Shown: positions 24,141 through 34,696, counted from the stretch's first letter. The stretch is 46,426 nt of DNA from Hyphomicrobiaceae bacterium (GCA_020638035.1 JACKJI010000015.1:1-46426); one strand, 5' to 3'. The notes: generated from the sequence alone by a model not told the origin. Made by a program: numbers and translations.

Positions 24141-25648
24141 ATGCCTGAACATACTACGTCGCCGCAATCTACGTCATTCATAAGCGTGTGCGTGTGGCCA
24201 GCAGGCAGGCCGCGACTTGATCAGCCGAGTTCTTCGTGGCGGGCCGTGACCTCGACTTGAGGGCAAGCGGTGGCGACGCTCGGTGCGACCGAGATCCGGT
24301 CTCATCACCATCGCCTACAACGCGCAAGAGGCTTTAGCGGGCTTTTCCGCATTCCATCAGCGCAGTGGCGGGGCTCATCAGTTTGCCTGATCATCCGGTC
24401 TGACCGGCTTCGTGGTGCAGCCGATCGACAGTCGGAGCGTGCTGACGCTGCCTGAAATTACTACGGCATGCGCTATGGCCAGGACGTGCGCATCGCCAGC
24501 GCGGCGATCATGGCGCTTCGGCGGCATCCTTAACACATGGGGCTGTTCGTCAAAGGTCGCCGCCCTCTTCATCGTCACGCTGCTGGGCGTGGAGGCATCA
24601 TACTCAGATCGTCGTCAGGCTGATGGTGAGTAACGCTCGTTGCGCTGGCAGTCGTCTATACCGCGACCGGTGGCATGCGCTCCAGCTGATGGTGGCGACG
24701 GCATCTTCCGGTTCGTGCGCTGACCGGCGGCGTCGTCATCGCCATCATCGCGCGCTGCTCGGCGTAGTGCCTTTTGCGGTGGCGTTGCCGTGGTCGCTGA
24801 GCGAACGGCGGCAGGTTCCATCCGTCGTCAACGAGCTTTGGTCCCCCTCATGGCGTGGATGGTGCTGGTGGCCGGTCGTTTCCTCGGCGATCTGGCCAGC
24901 AGCGCTGACGCGCGTTGCTGATCGGAAGGAGCGATGTTTCGCGCACCTATCTTGTCATCGCTCATCTTCATGGCGCGTATGTGGTGCCGCCCGCGCTGCT
25001 CAGCCTCAGTCGCCATCACGCCTTCGCCTGAACGGGCGGCGAGGCGGCAACGACACTCACCGGCTATGGTCGTGATGCCGATCTGGGTGGTAGCGGTACC
25101 AATGATGCTGGGCAGCGCGCTGCCGGGCTGGCTCGTCGGGATTCCTCGCGGTGGCGATGTTCGCCTCCTTCATGTCGACCAGGACAGTTATCTGTTTCTG
25201 CTGGTCGTCGATCATCGCGCGCGACGGCATCTCTCGCGCCTCACGGGTGCACTGACGATGCTCCTTCCAGAAAACCCGGGCGACGCAGGCCGGCATCGTG
25301 GTGATCGCGCTCTGGTCTCTGGGGCCTCATCTATCAGGGCAGCGAGACATCTGGGATTACCTGTGCGTTTCCGGGATCGATCTATTTCTGCTCGAGCATC
25401 GTTTTTGCTGGCGGGTGGCGCGTACTGGCCGCAGGCAACGCGGCGTGGAGCGTTGGCAGCGCTGGTGCTGGGGTTCTCAGCGAAAGCTCTGGCGGGGAAT
25501 CGGTCAGTCAGACGGCGCTCGGCATTGGCGACGTCTCCGCGGCCATCGGCTTTTTGCCGCGATCAGCTTGTCGCTGCTGGGGTTCATCGTCGGCTCGCTC
25601 ACCGACACGCCGCCGGCTCGCACCGTGGTCGATACCACCACCGTGTGA
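24141..25648 (+). pseudogene. Decayed sodium:solute symporter (SSS family)
   Basis: No single frame is open, but consecutive frames carry SSS-family phrases in the right order. These are GATEI followed by ITIAYNAQEALAGF (near 24280-24340), YGMRYGQDVRIASAAIM and GGILNTWG (24460-24540), ALFIVTLLGVE (24570), YTATGGMRS (24660), AWMVLVAG and SSAIWPAALTRV (24850-24920). Then come RTYLV and LIFMARM (24940-24970), YWPQATRRGALAALVLGFS (25420-25480), and an intact end, ISLSLLGFIVGSLTDTPP to the stop at 25648. Many +1/-1 shifts and stops interrupt it, so a functional product is very unlikely. The original protein was probably a ~500-residue cation/solute symporter of unknown substrate. The approximate start is an ATG at 24141. 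The flanking genes are intact, which argues against poor sequence quality. Confidence 0.82.
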
Positions 25649-25663
25649 GAGATTGGGTGCGCT

Positions 25664-26569
25664 TCAGCTTCGCCTGTTGACGACGAAGGTAGCTGCTTCC
25701 GCGAGCGTGGCACCGCGTGGGCCATAGTGCGTCATGAGGTGCTTGGCATCCTGTTCCAGCGCCCTGAGCTTCGAGCGGGCGGCCTCGAGGCCCATCAGTG
25801 AGACAAGTGTTGCCTTGCCGGCTTGCGCATCCTTGGCGACGGCCTTGCCCACCTCAACTTCGCTGCCTTCGACGTCGAGCAGGTCGTCAGCGATCTGGAA
25901 CGCGAAGCCGAGGTCATCGCCATAGCGGGCCAAGCGATCGCGGTCGTCGGCGCCCGCCTTGGCAAGGATGGCGCCAGCACTTGCGGCGAAGCGGATCAGT
26001 GCGCCCGTCTTCATGCCCTGGAGCCGTCGAATGCCGTCGATACCGAGCGGCTCGGCCGTTGCGAGCTTTTCCGCTTCCAGGTCGAGTGACTGTCCGCCGA
26101 CCATGCCGCGTGCACCTGACGCCTTGGCCAGCTCCAGCACCAGCTCCGCGCGCACGTCGGGATCTGCGTGTGCGCTCGGACGGGCGAGGATCTCGAAGGC
26201 GAGCGTCAACAGCGCGTCGCCAGCCAGGATCGCGGTCCATTCGTCGTAGGCATGCCACACGGTCGGCTGGCCTCGGCGCAATATGTCGTTGTCCATCGCG
26301 GGCAGATCGTCGTGGGCGAGCGAGTAGCAGTGGACGCACTCGAGTGCGCAGGCGGTATCGATCGCGGCGGTTATCGGAAGTCCAAAAAGGGCCGCACTTT
26401 CCACGACCAGGAAGGGCCGGAAGCGCTTCCCGCCGCCGAGCAGCGCGTGCCGCATGGCGGCCGACAGGCGCGCACTGGCGGCTTGCGGGCCTGCCAGCTT
26501 GTCGAGTAGGGCCGACAGCCGCTCTTCTGTCGCACGGGCAGCCTGGTCGAGTTTTTGCGCGAAAGTCAT
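25664..26569 (-). CDS. ispA: Geranyl/farnesyl diphosphate synthase IspA
   Basis: A 301-residue trans-prenyltransferase joining IPP to DMAPP/GPP to make farnesyl diphosphate, the precursor of undecaprenol, quinone tails and hopanoids. The first Asp-rich motif is SLAHDDLPAMDND and the second IADDLLDVEGS; GGGKRFRP is the diphosphate-binding segment. MVGGQSLDLEAE and MKTGALIRFAA are also typical. The frame extends upstream by 137 codons, but only as an antisense of the mtgA start; the ATG at 26567-26569 gives the family N-terminus MTFAQKLDQAARATEERL. Divergent from mtgA with 139 bases between starts. It works downstream of ispG in the same pathway. Confidence 0.95.
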   Translation of the reverse strand: MTFAQKLDQAARATEERLSALLDKLAGPQAASARLSAAMRHALLGGGKRFRPFLVVESAALFGLPITAAIDTACALECVHCYSLAHDDLPAMDNDILRRGQPTVWHAYDEWTAILAGDALLTLAFEILARPSAHADPDVRAELVLELAKASGARGMVGGQSLDLEAEKLATAEPLGIDGIRRLQGMKTGALIRFAASAGAILAKAGADDRDRLARYGDDLGFAFQIADDLLDVEGSEVEVGKAVAKDAQAGKATLVSLMGLEAARSKLRALEQDAKHLMTHYGPRGATLAEAATFVVNRRS

Positions 26570-26708
26570 CGGTGCTCTAATTAGGGGGCGGGTGCAACTG
26601 CGAGGCTCGGGTGGACACGTTTCCCGTTCCCGCGGCTGCATGTCCTGATGGGGCTGGGCAATTCGGAGCTTGGCCGGCGGTATAGCACTGGCGTGGCGTA
26701 AGGACAGC

Positions 26709-28247
26709 ATGCACGAGGACTGCACGGTTTCCAAAGGGGCGGTCGTTACGGCCGGCGCCGAGGATTCAGTTGCCGGTGCCGAGGGGAGCGGCGGTCGCGC
26801 CAAAGATTGGGGCAGCGTGCGTGTGAGCGCGGCGAGTGCGGAGATTGTAGCCGCTGTCACGGTCGCAGGGTTATCGACCCACGGCCGCGTGGCGTCCAAT
26901 GTCGCGCGGCTCGCAATGATTAACGCCGTCAGACTGGCACAAGGCACGTTGCCACACGCCCACATCCGTCCCCCCGACACCTCACCGTTGACAGTGCCGG
27001 CCGCGCCCGCGCAATTGCACTGGCAGATACCCGATGCGCCGGTAATTGAAGATCGTGCGGTGCTTTCCGATCCGAGGCCCGCAGCGGATCTGGCACAGCC
27101 GGCGGATCATGAGACGCGAGCGCCTGGGATCGCCGCTCCAGCGGCAGTGGCTTCTCCTTGGGTCGCGCCTGACGCCGCCGCGCAGGACGATGCTCCATTC
27201 GCTGGGCTCACCGCAGCTTCACACGAGGAAAGTGAGCCCGGTGAGAGTTCCGTGGCGCGCCACGGCACCGATGAGGAGAGCCCCGGCGGTTTGGCACGCG
27301 GCTTTGATGTTTTCACCTTTCGTCCTGGCGATCGGGTGCTACCGCGATTGCCCGGTGGTGTGCGCGGCTCCGCCGAGACGGAGACAAATGGCGGCGGGCG
27401 GCACGGCGCCCTTACGGACCCAGGTCAATTGCTCGCGCCTTCACTTGCCCCGGCGCGCCCCGCAAGGCCAGAGCTCGCCCCACGGCCGCCGCAGGCTGCG
27501 GTAGCTGTCGAGCCGTTGGCGCCATCGACAGCGCAACCGGCCTCGAAGCCTCGACCGAGAGTCCTCGACCGCTTGCGTCGCGCCGTGCGTTGGACGGCGT
27601 ATGCCCTGCTAGCGTGGTACGCGGCGATGTTGGCCCTGATCGTGCTGTTCCGTTTCGTCGATCCACCGGGCTCGACGCTGATCGCTTGGCAGTCGCTGAC
27701 AGGAACTCGCATCGAGCAGCAGTGGGTTCCGTTGACGCGCATTTCGCGCAACCTGCAGCGAGCCGTGATCGTTTCGGAAGACGGCCGGTTCTGTCAGCAC
27801 TGGGGCATTGATCCGCGCGAGATCCTGGCGGCGATCAAGCGGGCGCGTAATGGCGTTCCTCGGGGTGCATCGACGATCACCATGCAGGTGGCCAAGAACC
27901 TGTTCCTGTGGTCATCGAAGAGCTATGTGCGAAAGCTCCTGGAGCTCCCGCTGACGTTGGCCTTGGAGGTAATCTGGTCCAAGGAGCGGATTCTCGAAGT
28001 CTATCTCAACATCGCCGAATGGGGGCCGGGCGTATTCGGCGCCGAAGCGGCAGCGCGCCACCACTTCGGCAAGAGCGCGGCCCGGCTGAGCCAGAATGAG
28101 GCGGCACTGCTGGCCGTGGCGTTGCCTAATCCGATCCGGCGTGACGCCGGCGAGCCCGGCCGCGGCACGTCTCGGCTCGCCTCCATCATTGTTGCCCGTA
28201 TGCGCAGTGCCGGCCCTGTGACCAGCTGTATCGCCCGCAGTCGCTAG
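26709..28247 (+). CDS. mtgA: Monofunctional peptidoglycan glycosyltransferase MtgA with long N-terminal extension
   Basis: A 512-residue protein whose C-terminal ~200 residues are a GT51 transglycosylase that polymerises lipid II. Conserved blocks: AVIVSEDGRFCQHWGID (catalytic Glu), RGASTITMQVAKNLFLW, and RKLLELPLTLALEVIWSK followed by RILEVYLNIAEWG. The single membrane anchor (WTAYALLAWYAAMLALIVLF) lies at about 295-317. Residues 1-290, predicted cytoplasmic, are Ala/Pro/Glu-rich, low complexity and without a recognisable domain; typical MtgA is only ~230-250 residues. The ATG at 26709-26711 is preceded by TAAGGA. An upstream start would add 13 codons. rpmF follows, as often in Rhizobiales. 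Confidence 0.9.
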   Translation: MHEDCTVSKGAVVTAGAEDSVAGAEGSGGRAKDWGSVRVSAASAEIVAAVTVAGLSTHGRVASNVARLAMINAVRLAQGTLPHAHIRPPDTSPLTVPAAPAQLHWQIPDAPVIEDRAVLSDPRPAADLAQPADHETRAPGIAAPAAVASPWVAPDAAAQDDAPFAGLTAASHEESEPGESSVARHGTDEESPGGLARGFDVFTFRPGDRVLPRLPGGVRGSAETETNGGGRHGALTDPGQLLAPSLAPARPARPELAPRPPQAAVAVEPLAPSTAQPASKPRPRVLDRLRRAVRWTAYALLAWYAAMLALIVLFRFVDPPGSTLIAWQSLTGTRIEQQWVPLTRISRNLQRAVIVSEDGRFCQHWGIDPREILAAIKRARNGVPRGASTITMQVAKNLFLWSSKSYVRKLLELPLTLALEVIWSKERILEVYLNIAEWGPGVFGAEAAARHHFGKSAARLSQNEAALLAVALPNPIRRDAGEPGRGTSRLASIIVARMRSAGPVTSCIARSR

Positions 28248-28441
28248 TGCGCTCTGGGCTGGCGTTTGGCGGGCTTTGCCTTTATAAGGCGCGCTGAAGT
28301 GTTCCGGATAATCGGCTTCTGTCGTTGCCAGCGGCTGCCAAATGTCTGGAATTTCATGAGATTTTGCGACGTCGACGCGTCTTGCCCCGGTCGCGGGACC
28401 AAGGCGGCGCGCGCGCTTTGCCAGCATATGGAGCTCTAGCG

Positions 28442-28627
28442 ATGGCCGTTCCGAGAAAGAAAATGTCGCCGATGAAGCGTGGCCAGCGCCGCGCGCACGA
28501 TGCGCTGACCGCGCCGGCCTATATCGAAGACAAGGAGTCGGGTGAGCGTCGCCGCCCGCACCACATCGACTTGAAGACCGGCAAATATCGCGGCCGTCAG
28601 GTGCTTGAGCCGAAGGCGGACGCCTGA
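28442..28627 (+). CDS. rpmF: 50S ribosomal protein L32
   Basis: A 61-residue protein beginning MAVPRKKMSPMKRGQRRAHD, the standard L32 N-terminus, with PHHIDLKTGKYRGRQVL near the end. It lacks the C-terminal zinc-ribbon Cys pairs of some L32 forms, as is normal for alphaproteobacteria. A subunit of the large ribosomal subunit. 194 bases separate it from mtgA, enough for its own promoter (AT-rich CCTTTATAAGG near 28280). plsX, its frequent neighbour in other phyla, is absent. Confidence 0.97.
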   Translation: MAVPRKKMSPMKRGQRRAHDALTAPAYIEDKESGERRRPHHIDLKTGKYRGRQVLEPKADA

Positions 28628-28635
28628 TTATCGAG

Positions 28636-28665
28636 CGGCCGGCGGTCACTGTGTCGCGCCGGCCG
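28636..28665 (+). terminator. GC-rich hairpin after rpmF
   Basis: CGGCCGGCG pairs perfectly with CGCCGGCCG across a 12-base loop just after the rpmF stop. There is no T tract, so termination would not be classical. Confidence 0.4.
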
Positions 28666-28892
28666 GCCCGCGCATGACCGTCTGATGGATGGATCCGGGC
28701 GGCGGCGGAGCGCCCCTGGCGCACGGACACCGCCGCATGCTAGCGTTCAGACAGTGCCCGAAAGGCTCGACGCGGCAACGGACTAGTTCCCCGTCTCGAA
28801 GAAGGTCTGCCGCGATCGCGCCGCACCCCGGCGCTGATATTGTCACATTGCGGCGCTAGTTCGGAAACAGGACCCAACAGGGGGGAGATCCC

Positions 28893-29327
28893 ATGTCGCT
28901 CAGAGCCATCCCGCTGATGATCATTGCGTTCATCGTCTACAACGTGGTCGTGCTGCTCGGCGGCGATGCCGCGGATACGATCCTGCGCAAGGTGATCTTC
29001 TCGGTGCCCTCGATCCGCGCCAACGCGGAAGGTGCGCGCACCTACTGGACGTTCACCTGGGGCGACCTCATCCTGCTCATCACCTTCGTCCTGCTGTTCG
29101 TCGAGATTCTGAAGGCGACCTACACGTCGACCGCCTCGCTGCTCGACCATGGCTTCTCGATGCTCGTGTTCATCGCCTGCCTCATCGAGTTTCTGCTCGT
29201 CGACAAGGCGTTCACCTCGGTGTTCTTCATGATCATGGTGGCGACGCTGATCGACGTGGTCGCGGGCTACACCATCGGCATCAGGGTCGCCCGCCGCGAC
29301 ATCGGCTTCGGTGGCATGGACGGCTGA
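28893..29327 (+). CDS. Small four-helix membrane protein of unknown function
   Basis: A 144-residue protein with four hydrophobic segments: IPLMIIAFIVYNVVVLLGG (residues 6-24), GDLILLITFVLLFVEILKA, GFSMLVFIACLIEFLLVD and FFMIMVATLIDVVAGYTIG. The first loop (residues ~25-55) is polar (GDAADTILRKVIFSVPSIRA). The C-terminus is short and charged. Proteins like this are widespread and uncharacterised in Rhizobiales; no catalytic motif is visible. GGGGGGAGA 6 bases before the ATG gives a strong ribosome site. A strong terminator follows, so the gene appears monocistronic. Confidence 0.87.
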   Translation: MSLRAIPLMIIAFIVYNVVVLLGGDAADTILRKVIFSVPSIRANAEGARTYWTFTWGDLILLITFVLLFVEILKATYTSTASLLDHGFSMLVFIACLIEFLLVDKAFTSVFFMIMVATLIDVVAGYTIGIRVARRDIGFGGMDG

Positions 29328-29362
29328 GCGATCAACGATTGCCTGCGCAACTCGAGTTGATC

Positions 29363-29392
29363 GGCGGGGGGTGATCTCACTCCCCGCCTTTT
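29363..29392 (+). terminator. Intrinsic terminator after the four-helix membrane protein gene
   Basis: GGCGGGG pairs with CCCCGCC, and inside it GTGA pairs with TCAC across a 2-base loop. TTTTGCTTT follows directly. A textbook arrangement 36 bases after the stop. Confidence 0.88.
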
Positions 29393-29573
29393 GCTTTGTA
29401 CGCGCCGCCAGGCTGTTCGGGACTGGTTCAAGTTTTAATGCTTGTTAGGGATTTGAGCTTAGTTTGATCGGAAGTTGAAATACGGCGGTGTCGGCCCTCG
29501 CGCGCAGTGCCGGGTTGCAGGCTGCCAGTGCATAGAAAACCGAGACACCCAGGTGCCGGAAAAGAGAATTGCC

Positions 29574-31355
29574 ATGAACTCCGAGCCCATGAATGGTTTG
29601 GAGCTGCAAGATCTTCGTGAGCCCGACGTCGAATCAGAAGCCCTCGATCTCGTCGGCCTGCAGTCGACGGTCGAGGAAACCGCTTACGTCTGGGATGCGT
29701 CGTCGGACCGGATCGAGTGGGAGGCCAATGCGCTCGACGTCCTGCAGGTTTCTGGACCCGGCCTGATCGCGACAGGGCATGATTTCAACGCGCTGATCGC
29801 GGCAGAGCACATCGGGCGGCGGCTCGAAGCAATCTCCAATCGGCTCTCGGAAGAGACCGAGCGCGGTGTTCCCTACCGGATCCAATACCGGTTCCAGCCA
29901 GGCGGGCGACGCTCCAGCATTTCCATCTGGCTTGAGGATCACGGTCGGTTCTGGCCCGGCCCGGACGGCAAGCCGAAGCGTGCACGCGGCGTCCTGCGCG
30001 TGATCAACGATCAGTTCTTCGCCGAGCAGCGGCTGCTCTATCACTCCGATCATGACGAACTGACGGGGCAGCTCAATCGCATCCGATTGACAGAGGCACT
30101 GGGAGCGGTGATTGCGCGCTCGATGCGCAAGCAGAGTTCGGCGGCCTACCTCGTCGTTTCGATCAACAACCTGTCGGTGATCAACGAGACCTTTGGCTTC
30201 GACGTCGGTGACGAGGTCATCGCCGCGGTCGGCCGTCTCATCAAGGAAAAACTGCGTGCCGGCGATACGCTCGGCCGCTATTCGGCGAACAAGTTCGGCG
30301 TTGTCCTCAACGACTGCGGTTTCGGCGCGATGCAGATCGCCGCCGATCGCTTCATCAAGGCTGTGCGTGCAGCCTCGATCCGCACGACCGCATGTCCGCT
30401 GACGGCCACAGTCTCGATCGGCGGCGTGGTGGTGCCCGATCAGGCGTCGACTGCGCATCAAGCGATGAACTGCGCGCTCCAGGCGCTCGACCGGGCACGG
30501 GCGAAGCGCTACGACTGCTTCATGGGCTATGTGCCCAGTCCGACGCGGGAGACGCTGCGCCAGCGCTCGATGTCGGTGGCCGACGACGTCATCTCGGCTC
30601 TTGATGAAGATCGTATGCGGCTGGTTCTGCAGCCCATCGTCGATGCCAAGACGCACGTGCCGATGCTCTACGAATGCCTGCTGCGGCTTCACAAGGCGGA
30701 TGGCAGCATCGTTCCGGCGGGCGATTTCATTCCGGTTGCCGAGCAGCTCGGCCTGGCACGCCTCATCGATCGCCGCACGCTGGAACTGGCCATTGGACTC
30801 TTGCGCAAGTGCCCAAGCCTCAGGATGTCCCTCAACGTGTCGGGTCTGACGTCGTCGGACAAGGACTGGCTGGCCGGTCTTGCCATGCTGACCCAGGGTG
30901 ACAGGGCGCTCACCGAGCGGCTCATCATCGAGATCACCGAAACGGCCGCCATCCAGGATATCGATCAGACGGCGCACTTCGTCGATTGCATCAAGGATAT
31001 GGGCTGCCAGGTCGCGATCGATGATTTCGGCGCCGGCTACACGTCCTTCAAGAACCTGAAGCGGCTCGACGTCGATATGGTCAAGATCGACGGCACGTTC
31101 GTGAAGAACCTGCTGGTCGAAAGCGCCGACCGGGTGTTCATCAACACTATGGTCGAAATTGCCGGAACCTTCGGCATGAAAACCGTCGCCGAGTGGGTCG
31201 GCGACATCGAGACAGCGCGCATGCTGGCCGATGCCGGCATCGACTATCTCCAGGGCTATCTCTACGGCTTGCCGATTTCTGCCGACGACTATTCGGAGGC
31301 GGAAAGCCGCCGGCCGCTTCTCGTCGATGAGGGCGGATCAGCGGCCAAAGGCTGA
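29574..31355 (+). CDS. Cyclic-di-GMP protein: PAS-like, degenerate GGDEF, EAL
   Basis: A 593-residue cytoplasmic protein. Residues ~30-150 resemble a PAS sensor (ETAYVWDASSDRIEWEANAL ... FWPGPDGKPKRARGVL). A GGDEF domain follows (HDELTGQLNRIRLTEAL ... VSINNLSVINETFG), but its signature reads SANKF, so it should not make c-di-GMP. The C-terminal EAL domain has ECL for EAL, retaining the Glu, plus LNVSG, IEITE, AIDDFGAGYTSF, VKIDG, TVAEWV and LQGYLYG; the metal and catalytic positions are therefore kept and phosphodiesterase activity is plausible. There are no membrane helices. The ATG at 29574-29576 has GGAAAAGAG about 8 bases upstream and is preferred over a TTG at 29475. Convergent with phaR. 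Confidence 0.92.
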   Translation: MNSEPMNGLELQDLREPDVESEALDLVGLQSTVEETAYVWDASSDRIEWEANALDVLQVSGPGLIATGHDFNALIAAEHIGRRLEAISNRLSEETERGVPYRIQYRFQPGGRRSSISIWLEDHGRFWPGPDGKPKRARGVLRVINDQFFAEQRLLYHSDHDELTGQLNRIRLTEALGAVIARSMRKQSSAAYLVVSINNLSVINETFGFDVGDEVIAAVGRLIKEKLRAGDTLGRYSANKFGVVLNDCGFGAMQIAADRFIKAVRAASIRTTACPLTATVSIGGVVVPDQASTAHQAMNCALQALDRARAKRYDCFMGYVPSPTRETLRQRSMSVADDVISALDEDRMRLVLQPIVDAKTHVPMLYECLLRLHKADGSIVPAGDFIPVAEQLGLARLIDRRTLELAIGLLRKCPSLRMSLNVSGLTSSDKDWLAGLAMLTQGDRALTERLIIEITETAAIQDIDQTAHFVDCIKDMGCQVAIDDFGAGYTSFKNLKRLDVDMVKIDGTFVKNLLVESADRVFINTMVEIAGTFGMKTVAEWVGDIETARMLADAGIDYLQGYLYGLPISADDYSEAESRRPLLVDEGGSAAKG

Positions 31356-31513
31356 GGATCAGCGCTGCCACGCGCCGAGCGGGAGTCCGTTGTCCGAGAT
31401 GGGGTCGGCAAGCGCTTGGGATTGTTCAGGCAGCAACCACACCATCCAGCTGGCAGGTGAAAATGCAGCCACCCCAACAGGCTCACTCCTGACGGGAGAA
31501 GGGCGCCGACAGG

Positions 31514-32143
31514 CTACTTGCGGTTATCGGTCAGGCGCTCGATTTTTTCCTGCATCGCGGCAAGCTGCGCCTTCAGTTCGTTGAGCTCGTCGCTCCCTTT
31601 CGCCGCGGGCTCGGCCGATGGCTGCTGCGGCGCGGCCGATCCAGGCTTTTTGGGTTGCATCGGACCGAACGGCGACCACATGGAGAGCGCCTGCTCGAAC
31701 ATGGCCATGTTCTTGCGGGCCTGCTCCTGATAGGCCTCGAAGGCGGCGGCCGGATTGCCGAATGCATTGGCGAACTGGTTGCGGAACTTCTCCTGCTCCT
31801 TGGCGAGCGTCTCCAGGCTGAACTGCAGGTAGCTCGGCACCATCTTGCCGATCGAGTCGTCGTAGAAGCGGATAAGTTGGCGGAGGAAGGGGATCGGCAG
31901 CAGCGTCTGGCCGCCCTCGCGGCCTTCCTGCTCGACGATGATCTGGGTGAGAACCGAGTGAGTGAGGTCGTCACCCGACTTGGCGTCGTAGACCACGAAA
32001 TCCCGATCGGAGCGCACCATCTGGGCAAGATCGTCGAGGGTCACATACGTGCTGGTCTCGGTATTATACAAGCGTCGGTTCGCATACTTCTTGATGACGA
32101 CAGCCTCGCGTTTGTCGGCTTGACTCTCAGTCTTGTTCAGCAT
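31514..32143 (-). CDS. phaR: PHB synthesis repressor PhaR
   Basis: A 209-residue regulator of polyhydroxybutyrate metabolism that binds DNA and PHB and represses phasin and related genes. The conserved N-terminal PHB/PHA accumulation regulator domain is clear: VVIKKYANRRLYNTETSTYVTLDDLAQMV, followed by DFVVYDAKSGDDLTHSVL. Then come LPIPFLRQLIRFYDDS and SYLQFSLETL. The C-terminal part has a Pro/Ala linker and a short helix (ELNELKAQLAAMQEKIERL) that looks coiled-coil. The frame begins with a TTG at 32167; the ATG at 32141-32143 fits the family better. Divergent from phaA-phaB, the usual arrangement in alphaproteobacteria. Confidence 0.94.
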   Translation of the reverse strand: MLNKTESQADKREAVVIKKYANRRLYNTETSTYVTLDDLAQMVRSDRDFVVYDAKSGDDLTHSVLTQIIVEQEGREGGQTLLPIPFLRQLIRFYDDSIGKMVPSYLQFSLETLAKEQEKFRNQFANAFGNPAAAFEAYQEQARKNMAMFEQALSMWSPFGPMQPKKPGSAAPQQPSAEPAAKGSDELNELKAQLAAMQEKIERLTDNRK

Positions 32144-32443
32144 CGCGGAAACCCGTATCTGTCCCAACCGTGCTGTCCGGCTTCGTCACGAGGCAGCCAG
32201 GCTGCCATCTCCGATAGCGGACAAGTTCTTGTGCACCGCGAAAGCGTAGCATGCGCTCTCGGGACGTCAAAGCCGTTTTGACGCTATTTTGGGCGGTTTT
32301 ATCCCCCACAGGTCGGAATTGCCGTTGGCGTTGGGCTGATCTATCGTGCCGCCACTTCGCCGATCCAAACCAAAAAATGCATCCGGCTGAAGAATCAGAC
32401 CGGTTTCCCCTTCAAAAATGAACCCCCGAGGAGAGCATACACC
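32144..32443. promoter_or_regulatory. phaR/phaA divergent control region
   Basis: 300 bases between divergent phaR and phaA, expected to carry both promoters and possibly PhaR operators. The phaA ribosome site is the purine-rich GAGGAGA about 10 bases before its ATG. I could not pick out a defined PhaR operator by eye. An A-rich run (CCAAACCAAAAAATGC near 32368-32383) could be part of the phaA promoter region. Confidence 0.45.
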
Positions 32444-33634
<1,191 letters not shown>

Positions 33635-33785
33635 ACGCGTCATGAGGCCGGCTCCTGCTTGAGACAGCGGGGGGCGGCCTCACCGCGCTGATCTGCGACG
33701 TTCACCAAACGATACGATTTGCGCCCGTCGCCGGCCCTGCGCCGGCAATCTGGGTCGCAACAACAATCACACCGAAAGAAAATCC

Positions 33786-33792
33786 AAGGAGG
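33786..33792 (+). promoter_or_regulatory. Strong ribosome binding site fixing the phaB start
   Basis: AAGGAGG lies 7 bases before the ATG at 33800, but only 1 base before an in-frame ATG at 33794. The later ATG is therefore the start. Confidence 0.85.
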
Positions 33793-33799
33793 AATGCTC

Positions 33800-34525
33800 A
33801 TGGCACGTGTTGCCATCGTCACCGGAGGAACGCGCGGCATTGGCCACGCGATCTCAGTTGCCCTGAAGCAGAAGGGCTATCGTGTCGCCGCCAACTATGC
33901 CGGCAATGATGCTGCCGCCCAGCAGTTCCAGGCTGAGACGGGCATCCCCGTCTACAAGTGGTCGGTTGCCGACTATGACCAGTGCGCGGCAGGCGTGGCG
34001 CGGGTGGAGAAGGATCTCGGCCCCGTCGATGTGCTCGTCAATAACGCGGGCATCACGCGAGACGGCATGTTCCACAAAATGACCAAGCAGCAGTGGGACG
34101 AAGTGATCGGCACCAACCTCAACGGCCTGTTCAACATGACGCGGCCGGTGTGGGAGGGCATGCGCGCCAGGAAGTTCGGCCGCGTGATCAACATCTCCTC
34201 GGTCAACGGCCAGAAGGGCCAGATGGGCCAGGTGAACTACTCGTCTGCCAAGTCCGGCGACATCGGTTTCACGCGTGCACTCGCCCAGGAAGGTGCCCGG
34301 GCAGGCATTACTGTGAACGCCATCTGCCCGGGTTATATCGCCACCGAGATGGTGCGTGCGATCGATCCGGCCGTGCTGGAGAAGTCGATCCTGCCGCAGA
34401 TCCCGGTCGGACGCCTGGGTGAGCCCGAGGAGATCGCCCGCTGCGTTGTCTTCCTCGCCTCCGACGATGCCGGCTTCATCACCGGTTCGACGATCAGCGC
34501 CAATGGTGGTCAGTTCTTCGCGTGA
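33800..34525 (+). CDS. phaB: Acetoacetyl-CoA reductase PhaB
   Basis: A 241-residue short-chain dehydrogenase that reduces acetoacetyl-CoA to (R)-3-hydroxybutyryl-CoA with NADPH for PHB synthesis. Cofactor loop TGGTRGIG, then NNAG, the catalytic Ser in ISSVNGQKGQMGQ and YSSAKSG with Tyr and Lys. PG(Y) after the active site and TGSTISANGG at the end are typical PhaB features. It follows phaA, and a strong terminator lies about 170 bases downstream. The start is set by AAGGAGG. Confidence 0.97.
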   Translation: MARVAIVTGGTRGIGHAISVALKQKGYRVAANYAGNDAAAQQFQAETGIPVYKWSVADYDQCAAGVARVEKDLGPVDVLVNNAGITRDGMFHKMTKQQWDEVIGTNLNGLFNMTRPVWEGMRARKFGRVINISSVNGQKGQMGQVNYSSAKSGDIGFTRALAQEGARAGITVNAICPGYIATEMVRAIDPAVLEKSILPQIPVGRLGEPEEIARCVVFLASDDAGFITGSTISANGGQFFA

Positions 34526-34696
34526 TGTGAAACGGGCTGGCGGTCATGCAGTTCTGGTTTGCTGCTGCCGGTCGAGAGCATGTTTGGCTGACGTGCACGA
34601 CAGGTCAGCCTGACCTGCATGCTTGACAGCGAGATGGAGCACGGTCGCGAATGAGCCAGCCGTGATCGTGTTTCGGAGCAGGATGCAACAGACATG

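Noticed and set aside
29634..30977. 447-codon minus-strand frame inside the GGDEF/EAL gene
   Set aside because: Composition typical of an antisense shadow (His/Arg/Asp-rich); the plus strand carries complete domain motifs.
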